The notes under the pieces are model-generated. The model searched no databases. It was not told where the DNA came from and saw nothing but the letters and a program-made list of their open reading frames with translations. 7,576 bases of DNA, from NCBI GenBank assembly GCA_029259875.1, contig JAJDEK010000150.1, positions 1 to 7,576 of the forward strand, written 5' to 3'. Made by a program: the position numbers and the translations under genes. This DNA is from Planctomycetaceae bacterium (GTDB lineage: Bacteria; Planctomycetota; Planctomycetia; Planctomycetales; Planctomycetaceae). Positions 1-6,385 of the stretch are shown piece by piece; the first letter of the stretch is position 1; every line of letters begins with the position of its first letter.

Positions 1-186
1 TTGGGTGTGCCCGGCGTCTTCCTGGAAGTAGAACCACACTTGAAAGGTGGGGGACAATTCGGCGGGTTCAGTGGACCTGACGGCATTGGTGTTGCAGTAA
101 GAGCACTCTGTTCTGTTCTCGATTATGTAGGCATTGATTACGATTTGCGGACATTCAAAGACATCCAGGCTTTACGCGGTTTCTAA
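1..186 (+). CDS. C-terminal fragment of an unrecognised protein
   Basis: The reading frame is open from the first base and ends at TAA 184-186, so this is the 3' end of a gene that begins before the window. The TTG at base 1 is probably an internal codon. About 61 residues are visible. They include a glycine-rich stretch ([18 protein letters not shown], about residues 13-30) followed by a likely helix ([14 protein letters not shown]) and a short tail ending in LRGF. The sequence looks like the end of a folded cytosolic enzyme, with no membrane segment or signal. I do not recognise the family and assign no function. The next gene starts 119 bp downstream, and a weak 5-bp inverted repeat at 203-207/221-225 is the only structure between them. 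Confidence 0.7.
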   Translation: MGVPGVFLEVEPHLKGGGQFGGFSGPDGIGVAVRALCSVLDYVGIDYDLRTFKDIQALRGF

Positions 187-305
187 CTCCATTTACTTTG
201 TTTTCGCTGGACGTTGAGAGGCGAAGGCATTTGGTTCAAGAGAAAACTGTGATTTCCTGTTTCATTTGTTACAATTACACTAAAGTCGTTCAAGAGTAAA
301 AAACA

Positions 306-536
306 ATGTCTTTTGATCCACAGCACTTGCAGGACATTATTGCCTGTCCGAAAACAAAAGCGAAACTTGTATGTGACGGTGATTTCCTGGTCTCGATTGA
401 TCCGACATCGCGGCTCAAATATCCCATTAAAGACGGGATTCCTGTGATGTTGATTGATGAAGCGACCGAAGTTCCTCAGGCAGAGTGGGCTGAAATCATG
501 AAACGCCACGACCGAAATCCTGTTTCAGGAGAGTAG
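306..536 (+). CDS. Trm112/UPF0434-like small protein
   Basis: This 76-residue protein has the length and sequence signature of the Trm112p-like/UPF0434 family (E. coli YcaR is a relative). An early LQDIIACP motif (Cys14-Pro15) is followed by a short beta-rich middle and the family hallmark YPIKDGIPVML (about residues 39-49). Eukaryotic and archaeal Trm112 is a zinc-binding activator of class I methyltransferases; the bacterial role is poorly defined. Here the usual CPxC pattern reads CPKT, so the second Cys is missing. The only other Cys is Cys23, and the late cysteine pair is absent, so zinc binding is doubtful. The ATG at 306 has a weak purine-rich site, AAGAG at 292-296, nine bases upstream. 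The gene lies 37 bp before a methyltransferase gene on the same strand, so the two may be co-transcribed. Confidence 0.85.
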   Translation: MSFDPQHLQDIIACPKTKAKLVCDGDFLVSIDPTSRLKYPIKDGIPVMLIDEATEVPQAEWAEIMKRHDRNPVSGE

Positions 537-560
537 TCTCCTGAGCTATGATCCTATCAG

Positions 561-565
561 AGGAG
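561..565 (+). promoter_or_regulatory. Shine-Dalgarno site fixing the methyltransferase start
   Basis: AGGAG lies eight bases before the ATG at 574. It overlaps the in-frame GTG at 565, so that GTG is part of the ribosome binding site and should not be the start codon. Confidence 0.8.
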
Positions 566-573
566 TGAAGCTG

Positions 574-1377
574 ATGAACGCGTCGCAGAAATTACTGGCT
601 TGGAAGTGCTTCATCAGATTCCCACTTTTCTTGTTGGCGTGTTGGGTGTTAACTTTTCCTCTATTTGCCGACGAACCTGCGTCTCCGTCTCAAAAGCAGA
701 GTCAGCAGGATTCTAAAAATACGCTTTACACATATCAGCGAGATCATGATCCTAATGGCATCGGAAAGTTCTATCGGGGACGGGAAATCGCGCGCGTGAT
801 GGGCTATCAGGGAGCGCCCTGGCTTGAACGCAAAGCACGTGAGCAGGAAGAACGTCTGTCATTACTGCCCAGAGCATTAAAACTGAAGCCAGGCATGGCC
901 ATCGCTGATATCGGCGCGGGTAGCGGTGTCATTTCCGTGATTCTGGCTGATCATGTCAGCCCCGGCGGTAACGTCTATGCGGTGGATGTGCAGCAAGAGA
1001 TGTTGGAACTGCTTAATAAGAAACTCGAAAAACAAGGGGTGAAGAATATTCATCCTGTACTGGGAACTCAGAAATCACCGGGACTCAAACCAGCTTCGAT
1101 TGATCTGGTAATTATGGTTGACGTGTATCATGAATTTGAATTTCCTTTTGAAATGATGCAGGAAATTTCAAAAGCGCTAAAGCCTAAAGGACGTGTGGTA
1201 CTTGTCGAATATCGTAAAGAAGACCCGGCTGTCCCCATTAAACTCGTGCATAAAATGTCTGAAGCTCAGGCAAAAAAAGAAGTGGCCCGCCCCGAGCTGA
1301 ATTTGAAATGGAAAGAGACCATCGGTGTCTTACCTCGGCAGCACATATTAGTGTTTGAGAAAACCGAAGCAAAATAA
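574..1377 (+). CDS. exported class I SAM-dependent methyltransferase
   Basis: The 267-residue protein has a Rossmann-type methyltransferase core. Motif I is DIGAGSG (residues 112-118). The acidic residue after strand 2 is Asp138 in AVDV. The strand-4 region is DLVIMVDVYHEF (177-188), and a UbiE-like LKPKGRVVLVEY follows at about 202-212. It transfers a methyl group from S-adenosylmethionine, but the substrate cannot be read from the sequence. The N-terminus is a convincing signal peptide: basic residues Lys6, Lys11 and Arg15, a hydrophobic run 16-31, and a likely cleavage after PLFA (Ala32) before DEP. A lipobox-like LLAC (20-23) is less likely because the hydrophobic run continues past it. 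The start is ATG 574, since the upstream GTG 565 lies inside AGGAG. The upstream neighbour is the Trm112-like gene. An exported SAM-dependent enzyme is odd because SAM is cytosolic. Confidence 0.85.
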   Translation: MNASQKLLAWKCFIRFPLFLLACWVLTFPLFADEPASPSQKQSQQDSKNTLYTYQRDHDPNGIGKFYRGREIARVMGYQGAPWLERKAREQEERLSLLPRALKLKPGMAIADIGAGSGVISVILADHVSPGGNVYAVDVQQEMLELLNKKLEKQGVKNIHPVLGTQKSPGLKPASIDLVIMVDVYHEFEFPFEMMQEISKALKPKGRVVLVEYRKEDPAVPIKLVHKMSEAQAKKEVARPELNLKWKETIGVLPRQHILVFEKTEAK

Positions 1378-1386
1378 AGCCCTGTC

Positions 1387-1400
1387 TGATCTTAAGATCA
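1387..1400. repeat. 14-bp perfect palindrome
   Basis: TGATCTTAAGATCA is self-complementary with no loop and begins nine bases after the methyltransferase stop. A loopless palindrome fits a dimeric protein binding site better than an RNA terminator. It could also be chance. Confidence 0.5.
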
Positions 1401-1447
1401 CATGCACTGCAGCCTCTTCACAGGCGCAAAACCATTTCTACGTTCAA

Positions 1448-1489
1448 TCAAACTCGCTCACACGGGCTCATTCTGATTGGTGAGTTTGA
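1448..1489 (+). repeat. inverted repeat, possible weak terminator
   Basis: TCAAACTC (1448-1455) pairs with GAGTTTGA (1482-1489) across a 26-base loop. CAATCA (1445-1450) can instead pair with TGATTG (1474-1479). There is no T-run after the stem, so a terminator role for the methyltransferase transcript is only a possibility. Confidence 0.25.
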
Positions 1490-1546
1490 AACAGAGTTCC
1501 GTACAATTTCAGGACTATTCCTCCTGACCGTACCCTTCTCAAATGG

Positions 1547-1720
1547 ATGAATCCAAAAGGGCCGATAAAGCCGTTTGTTCTATTTGGAATAGTTAGCTTG
1601 ATCGCATTTTTCCATTGGCTTTTGAGTGCTTCCATTTCATGGCAAAATATTGGATTTGTAGCGAATAAACTCCCGATCTATATAAGGGTTAGTAACTATA
1701 AATACTACGGCACGGGCTAA
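1547..1720 (+). CDS. possible 57-residue single-helix membrane protein
   Basis: A short ORF runs from ATG 1547 to TAA 1718-1720. The translation starts MNPKGPIKP and continues into a strongly hydrophobic segment (residues 10-30, VLFGIVSLIAFFHWLLSAS), followed by a tail with Lys and Arg and several Tyr. This would fit a small one-pass inner-membrane protein with an N-in or N-out positive end. Against it, no Shine-Dalgarno motif precedes the ATG, an overlapping ATG at 1543 opens a different frame, and I recognise no homologue. A promoter candidate for the kinase lies inside its 3' half, so both calls cannot easily be right in their simplest form. It may be chance or a decayed gene end. Confidence 0.2.
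   Translation: MNPKGPIKPFVLFGIVSLIAFFHWLLSASISWQNIGFVANKLPIYIRVSNYKYYGTG
1656..1684 (+). promoter_or_regulatory. weak sigma-70-like promoter candidate for the kinase
   Basis: TTGTAG (1656-1661) and TATATA (1679-1684) are 17 bases apart, giving 3/6 and 4/6 matches to the bacterial consensus. Transcription would start near 1691, leaving a leader of about 110 bases. This is pattern matching only, and planctomycete promoters are often not consensus-like. Confidence 0.25.
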
Positions 1721-1800
1721 AAACAAGCAATAATGTGTCGGAAATGCAGTATGTCCATCTATGATTTTGGCACTGAAGAATAGATCGGTTTAGGTTAGGT

Positions 1801-4764
1801 ATGCAGCTTTTGAACTTGCTTGATGAGCAGAGGCAATGGTCTCCGTGTATTCTCTATGTTGATGACCAGGCAAGCCATTTCAGTGAATTTGAGAGTATCA
1901 ATGCTGAAGAAGGATATAAAATACATCTTTGTCTGGACATAAAAGATTCACTGTTGATGGCTTTGGAGCTTCAACCAGACATTATCATCTTGAGCCTTGA
2001 GATTCAGGATCTGGATCTGATAGAGGTGATCGGGTTTTATAAATCGCACGCAGCACTCTCAAATACTGCGATTATGGCTACTTCTCAATTCCAGGAATCA
2101 GAGAAAATAACGAGGGCGTTAGCGAACGGTGTCGATGATTTTCTACTCAGATCTTATTGTCCCGCGCTTGTTAACAAGCGTATTCGAAATACGCTCCAGA
2201 TTATTGCCAATCAGAAGTCTGACCGTATCCAGATGGCCTTGAGTAATGTGCTCGAAGAGTCGTTGAATGAAATTTATATTTTTGATGCCGAGTCTCTGCA
2301 ATTGTTTTATGCGAGTCGGGGTGCAACAAAAAATTTGGGGTATACTGCACAGGAACTGCATTCGATGACTCCCTTTCAATTAGTGAAAGAGGATTCGAGA
2401 GCACAATTTGAAGAAGCATTGCAATCACTGTTGGAGAGTCAAGATTCCCAGGCGTTTTTGAATACAGAGTTCAAGAGAAAAGGGGAGACTTATTATCCTG
2501 CGGAAGTTTATCTTCAGAGGACAACCGTCTTCTCTAAACCAGCAATTGTGGCATTGGTGATGGACATCACCAAATTGGTACAGGAACGAGAGCAGGTCGA
2601 ACGGCTGGCACGCGCGATTGAATCAAGTGCTGATGCTGTTTTTATTACGGATACGATAGGTACTATCACTTATGTCAATCCGGCGTTTTCTGATCTTTAT
2701 GAGTGGTCGGCTGAAGACGCCATCGGGCAGACTCCGCGGTGTCTCAAGAGTCACCTCAATCCGGAAAAAACCTATCAGGAAATATGGAATCAGTTACTTT
2801 CAGGTAAGACCTGGAAAGGAACATTGATTAATCGTCGCAAGGTAGGTCAAGGACCTTCAGGTTTACCATTACTGGGACAGAGTTCCCGACAAGAGAAAAA
2901 CTGGTTGGAAGAATATCGTTGGGTGCATATGACGGTTTCTCCCATCTACGACAAGCAAGGAGACTGCATCTCCTATGTTGCGTTGCAGAGAGATATCACA
3001 GAAAAGGTTTTAGATGAGAAAAAGCAGGCCCAGAAGCATGTTCAAGCTGTCATTAGAGCAGGGGTTGCAAAAAGCTTACAACAACAGACTTCTTTGAAAG
3101 AGAAGTTGGATCAAGTATTGAGCGCGTTGCTTGGTATTCCGGAATATCAACACCTGAGGCGAGGGTGTCTCTACCTAAATAATACGGAAACCAATCAATG
3201 CGAACTCATCTCTACTTATGGAAAGTTTAGTGTTGCTCCTCCATTAACCTACCATGAGTATTGGTTTGTAGAAGAGTTTGCAGAGTTCCCTCGTTCAGTC
3301 ATACAAACACATATCATCAATCAATGCAACTGTGACTCTACAACGAAGGAAGAACGTAATACACAGGGGGCGCACGGTCATTATCTGGTTCCGATTTCGC
3401 ATCTGGGAGAGCCTCTTGGCGCAATGGTATTGTCGAGTGAAAGTTTTCCGGACGATGATCCTGACCGGATACAATTTCTTCAATCGATTGGTGAATTGAT
3501 TGGTATGGCTGTGATTAATGATCGACTGACTGAGGAGCTGAAAACGGCTCAGCAGGAAGCGGTCGAAGCGAATATCTCCAAAGATATGTTCCTGGCAAAT
3601 ATTAGTCATGAAATCCGAACTCCCATGACCGCCATTTTAGGGTACTCGGAAATATTAATGGAACAATTGGAACCTAAATCCCAAGTGAAAATGATTGATA
3701 CCATTAAACAAAATGGCGACTATTTACTTTGTCTGATTAATGATTTGCTTGATCTTTCTAAAATCAATTCACAAAAAATGGACGTGGAATTGATGCAATG
3801 CTCACCGACACAGATTTTATTCAATGTAGAGACATTGCTTAAAGTACGTGCAGACAAGAAATGCATTGGGTACATCACGGAATTTGATGGCGCCATTCCT
3901 GAACATATTCAAACAGATCCTACTAGATTCAAACAAATTCTCGTAAATCTGATTGGGAATGCCATCAAGTTTACGGATCAGGGAGCGGTACGTGTGATTG
4001 CACGTTACTTGATTGAAAACCAAGTTCCAGTCTTACAAATTGAAGTTGTTGACACTGGAGTTGGCATTACAGACAACCAGATGCAACAACTATTTCAACC
4101 TTTCGTCCAAGCAGATGCATCAATGACCAGACGTTTTGGTGGGACTGGACTGGGGCTTACGATTTGCAAAAAACTGATCGAAATGTTGAATGGATCAATT
4201 TCGGTGACCAGTATTTCTTCTGTAGGGTCTACTTTTGTAATCAAAATTCCGACAGGCGTCGCTGCGGATGTTAATCTCGTCCAGTATGATTCTGGTGGGC
4301 ACAATCTAGTAATCGAAAAAATTGCTTCTCCTGCTGTTCCAGATAATCTTAAAGAATACTTCGGTTTTTCTCCCAGAGTATTGGTGGCAGATGATGGAGC
4401 TGACAATCAACATTTACTTTCTTACATACTCAAAAAATGGCAATGTGAATATGAAATTGTTGAAAACGGAAAGCTGGCGGTAGAAGCAGTACAGGCTGCC
4501 GAAGAACGGGGGACTCCCTTTGATATTATCTTGATGGATATCCAGATGCCGGTGATGGATGGTTTTACTGCAACAAAAACATTGAGGGATTCTGGCTATT
4601 CTAAACCGATCATAGCTATCACCGCGCATGCGATGAATACCCAATTGCAAAAGTGTATCGAAGCAGGCTGTGATGCGCACACAAGCAAACCGATCAATCG
4701 CAAGCAGCTACTCAGTTTGATTTGTGAATACACAATGCGAGAACAAGCTCAAATTACTAACTAA
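1801..4764 (+). CDS. soluble hybrid histidine kinase (pseudo-REC, PAS, PAS, GAF, HisKA, HATPase, REC)
   Basis: This 987-residue sensor kinase should autophosphorylate on His603 and pass the phosphate to its own receiver. There is no signal peptide or membrane helix, so it is cytosolic. Domains in order: receiver-like 16-130; PAS 148-260; PAS 270-400, ending DIT, with an extra loop of about 25 residues near 348-372; GAF about 425-580; HisKA with NISHEIRTPM (His603); HATPase with N-box Asn720, G1 DTGVGI (751-756), F-box LFQPF and G2 GGTGLGL (780-786); receiver 859-975 with Asp864/Asp865, phospho-acceptor Asp913, Thr941 and Lys963. The first receiver keeps Asp21/Asp22 but has Ser65 where the phospho-acceptor Asp belongs and Arg117 in place of the conserved Lys, so it is probably not phosphorylated. 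ATG 1801 follows TAGG (1791-1794) at six bases. No response regulator gene is adjacent, and the signal sensed is unknown. Confidence 0.95.
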   Translation: MQLLNLLDEQRQWSPCILYVDDQASHFSEFESINAEEGYKIHLCLDIKDSLLMALELQPDIIILSLEIQDLDLIEVIGFYKSHAALSNTAIMATSQFQESEKITRALANGVDDFLLRSYCPALVNKRIRNTLQIIANQKSDRIQMALSNVLEESLNEIYIFDAESLQLFYASRGATKNLGYTAQELHSMTPFQLVKEDSRAQFEEALQSLLESQDSQAFLNTEFKRKGETYYPAEVYLQRTTVFSKPAIVALVMDITKLVQEREQVERLARAIESSADAVFITDTIGTITYVNPAFSDLYEWSAEDAIGQTPRCLKSHLNPEKTYQEIWNQLLSGKTWKGTLINRRKVGQGPSGLPLLGQSSRQEKNWLEEYRWVHMTVSPIYDKQGDCISYVALQRDITEKVLDEKKQAQKHVQAVIRAGVAKSLQQQTSLKEKLDQVLSALLGIPEYQHLRRGCLYLNNTETNQCELISTYGKFSVAPPLTYHEYWFVEEFAEFPRSVIQTHIINQCNCDSTTKEERNTQGAHGHYLVPISHLGEPLGAMVLSSESFPDDDPDRIQFLQSIGELIGMAVINDRLTEELKTAQQEAVEANISKDMFLANISHEIRTPMTAILGYSEILMEQLEPKSQVKMIDTIKQNGDYLLCLINDLLDLSKINSQKMDVELMQCSPTQILFNVETLLKVRADKKCIGYITEFDGAIPEHIQTDPTRFKQILVNLIGNAIKFTDQGAVRVIARYLIENQVPVLQIEVVDTGVGITDNQMQQLFQPFVQADASMTRRFGGTGLGLTICKKLIEMLNGSISVTSISSVGSTFVIKIPTGVAADVNLVQYDSGGHNLVIEKIASPAVPDNLKEYFGFSPRVLVADDGADNQHLLSYILKKWQCEYEIVENGKLAVEAVQAAEERGTPFDIILMDIQMPVMDGFTATKTLRDSGYSKPIIAITAHAMNTQLQKCIEAGCDAHTSKPINRKQLLSLICEYTMREQAQITN

Positions 4765-4787
4765 CGTGAATCTCTAAATCAGCTAGA

Positions 4788-5378
4788 TCAAATTCCATGA
4801 TTGGCTTCGATTGTAAAAGGAAACAATCGTTGTTTGAGCTCTTTCAAAGAGTGTGCAAAGACATCGGCCGATTTTTTATCCTGTTCGCTAATACAATGCC
4901 CTGTTCCCACAAGCACTGTTTTTTCCAGGCGCGCGGCTTTTCCTGCTTTGATATCAGACAATTTATCTCCGACTAAGATTGACTCTGAGAGATTCAGGTT
5001 GTGTTTTTTTGCCGCTTCGAACAACATCTGCGGCTTAGGTTTCCGACAAGCACAATCAATACAATATTTCCCAGTTCCGTGCACTGGATGATGTGGGCAA
5101 TAAAAAAAGTCTAAAATCGTAAGATTTCGTTTTGCAAACTCATTCACAACCCAGGACATCAAGTCAATGAATTGTTGTTCTGTGTAGTAGCCTCGCGCGA
5201 TTCCAGACTGATTTGTGACAATAATTAAGCAATATCCCGCTTGTGTTGCCGCATGGCACAGATCAAAGATTCCATTGATAAAGTCAAAGTCTTCGATCAG
5301 ATGCAGATAGTTTTTCTCAACATTGATTACACCATCACGATCGAGAAACAAAGCTTTTTGCAAAATGGAATTACTCAC
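4788..5378 (-). CDS. gmhB: D-glycero-D-manno-heptose 1,7-bisphosphate 7-phosphatase
   Basis: This 196-residue HAD-superfamily phosphatase removes the 7-phosphate from heptose 1,7-bisphosphate in the ADP-heptose pathway, in the cytosol. Motif I is LFLDRDGVIN with Asp13 and Asp15 as nucleophile and acid/base. Motif II is TNQSG (55-59). The GmhB zinc site is present as Cys94-Pro-His96 and Cys109-Ala-Cys111, followed by RKP with Lys113, and the late motif is VGDKLSD (Asp138). The E. coli zinc ligands are C92, H94, C107 and C109, a constant shift of two. An extra Cys106 sits beside the site. The start is GTG at 5378: an in-frame stop lies just upstream and there is no ATG between, although the ribosome site (GAAAGA) is weak. 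It lies 11 bp after gmhA, implying one operon. Histidinol-phosphatase relatives are less likely given the gmhA partner. Confidence 0.93.
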   Translation of the reverse strand: MSNSILQKALFLDRDGVINVEKNYLHLIEDFDFINGIFDLCHAATQAGYCLIIVTNQSGIARGYYTEQQFIDLMSWVVNEFAKRNLTILDFFYCPHHPVHGTGKYCIDCACRKPKPQMLFEAAKKHNLNLSESILVGDKLSDIKAGKAARLEKTVLVGTGHCISEQDKKSADVFAHSLKELKQRLFPFTIEANHGI

Positions 5379-5389
5379 TCTTTCAGGGT

Positions 5390-5983
5390 TTAAAGTTCAA
5401 AACCAAAAAGTTCCGCTTCAACACATTCACACAATGTATGTTCAAGCACTAAGTGGACTTCCTGGATTTGACTTGTGAGTTCTCCGGGAGCAATGACACA
5501 GATGTCGCTCCATTTGCGAACTTCGCCACCATCGTGACCGGTAAAAACGATGCTGGGTACTTCTTTTTCCTTACACGCCTGCAAGGCTTTCACAATGTTC
5601 GGAGAATTTCCTGAAGTCGTGATTCCCAGGAAAACATCATTCGGCGTGAGCTTCCCAGTAATCTGGCGGGAAAACACGGAGTCGTAACCATAATCATTCC
5701 CGATAGCTGTCAAGATAGAAGAATCCGCCGTTAATGCTTCGGCAGCTAAGGGGGCACGATCTTTTGCCAATCGACTCACAAATTCTGCTGCCAGATGTTG
5801 CGCATCAGCTGCGGAGCCACCATTTCCTGCAATATAGATTCTGCCTCCCTGTTGATAACTGTTGAGAACTAAATCAACGGATTTGGAAAACTCGTTCTGG
5901 ATGTCTGGGTTTTCCAGAAGCAGCTTTTTCGCTTCAATCGATCTTTCCAGATTGCGGCAGATGATTCTGATTGCCTTATTCAT
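5390..5983 (-). CDS. gmhA: sedoheptulose 7-phosphate isomerase
   Basis: This 197-residue SIS-domain enzyme converts sedoheptulose 7-phosphate to D-glycero-D-manno-heptose 7-phosphate, the first step of ADP-heptose synthesis for LPS core or other surface glycans. Sugar-phosphate binding motifs are GNGGSAADAQH (53-63) and TSGNSPN (123-129). His63, Glu67, Gln174 and His182 match E. coli metal and catalytic positions H61, E65, Q172 and H180 with a constant offset of two. Length is normal (E. coli 192). ATG 5983 is preceded by GGAG (5995-5992 on the minus strand) at eight bases, so the start is secure. It is the first gene of a minus-strand pair with gmhB. An HldE kinase/adenylyltransferase and HldD epimerase are needed for the full pathway and are not in the window. 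Confidence 0.95.
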   Translation of the reverse strand: MNKAIRIICRNLERSIEAKKLLLENPDIQNEFSKSVDLVLNSYQQGGRIYIAGNGGSAADAQHLAAEFVSRLAKDRAPLAAEALTADSSILTAIGNDYGYDSVFSRQITGKLTPNDVFLGITTSGNSPNIVKALQACKEKEVPSIVFTGHDGGEVRKWSDICVIAPGELTSQIQEVHLVLEHTLCECVEAELFGFEL

Positions 5984-6270
5984 ATGATTCGCTCCAAAAT
6001 CTCTGTTTCTGACCTCTCGGAGTCATTGAGAACTCCAAAAGTGTCATTTTCTACAAAATGAGTCAGAAGAGATTTTCAACTATTTGCTGCTAAGTGTGAA
6101 TAGGTTGAGTAAAAAGATTAGTTGAGATGCAAGTATAGTTGAATCAGAAAAAAGAGGGCAACATTGATTCCAAACCAGCTTTTCTTTTTAGCAAGTACAC
6201 TTCACAAACAACGCTAAAATGAGAATTCTAGTTCCATGAGATGGATTTAACAAAAGGTGTTTTGGGTACA

Positions 6271-6294
6271 GAGTGGGCGGCCATATCGCCACTC
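6271..6294 (+). repeat. GC-rich hairpin with one bulged base
   Basis: GAGTGGGCG (6271-6279) pairs with CGCCACTC (6287-6294) with one bulged G and a seven-base loop, giving eight base pairs in otherwise AT-rich DNA. No T-run follows directly on either strand, so it is not a standard intrinsic terminator. CAAAA/TTTTG (6251-6264) forms a smaller hairpin just before it. Confidence 0.5.
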
Positions 6295-6312
6295 ACAAGA
6301 ATTGAAAATTTG

Positions 6313-6340
6313 TTGTAAAAAATACAATTTGCTCTACACT
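6313..6340 (+). promoter_or_regulatory. weak promoter-like pair in the spacer
   Basis: TTGTAA (6313-6318) and TACACT (6335-6340) are 16 bases apart, and TTGTA/TACAA also form a short inverted repeat around A5. Transcription would start near 6347, ahead of the A7/T7 hairpin and the 35-codon ORF. Consensus matches are modest. Confidence 0.2.
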
Positions 6341-6344
6341 GGAA

Positions 6345-6368
6345 CAAAAAAAGAGGGCCATTTTTTTG
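6345..6368. repeat. A7/T7 hairpin around GAGGGCCA
   Basis: C followed by seven A (6345-6352) is complementary to seven T followed by G (6361-6368), with an eight-base GC-rich centre. The stem is weak as RNA but has A- and T-tracts on both sides, so it could act as a bendable or protein-binding site, or as a poor bidirectional stop. Confidence 0.35.
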
Positions 6369-6385
6369 AAAATTAAGGGATTTCA

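Larger units (their letters stand above)
1378..1800. other. 423-bp spacer between methyltransferase and kinase genes
   Basis: No long reading frame is present. The spacer holds a 14-bp perfect palindrome (1387-1400), a hairpin with an 8-bp stem and long loop (1448-1489), a possible 57-residue membrane ORF (1547-1720) and a weak sigma-70-like promoter candidate (1656-1684). No canonical intrinsic terminator with a T-run is visible after the methyltransferase. The last 80 bases before the kinase form an unremarkable leader. Confidence 0.7.
6148..6358. repeat. 12-bp direct repeat AAAAAAGAGGGC, two copies
   Basis: Identical 12-mers occur at 6148-6159 and 6347-6358, 199 bp apart. The first lies between GAATCA (6141-6146) and TGATTC (6165-6170), which are inverted repeats. 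The second forms one arm and loop of the A7/T7 hairpin. They could be paired binding sites or chance A-rich sequence. Confidence 0.4.

Noticed and set aside
183..509. 108-codon minus-strand frame opposite the Trm112-like gene
   Set aside because: It mirrors a well-supported family member on the plus strand, and its translation has no recognisable domain.
1691..1800. Riboswitch (for example cyclic-di-GMP type) in the kinase leader
   Set aside because: A short GGGCTAAAA resembles part of a GEMM motif, but the paired helices and the conserved receptor segment are absent.
3295..3609. 104-codon minus-strand frame inside the kinase gene
   Set aside because: It lies wholly within the GAF/HisKA coding region, where the plus-strand protein shows clear domain motifs.
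4765..4787. Shared terminator between the convergent kinase and gmhB genes
   Set aside because: Only 23 bp separate the stops, and I find no stem longer than four base pairs and no T-run.
6241..6318. 25-codon ORF across the GC-rich hairpin
   Set aside because: There is no convincing ribosome site, it is very short and it is interrupted by a strong stem structure.
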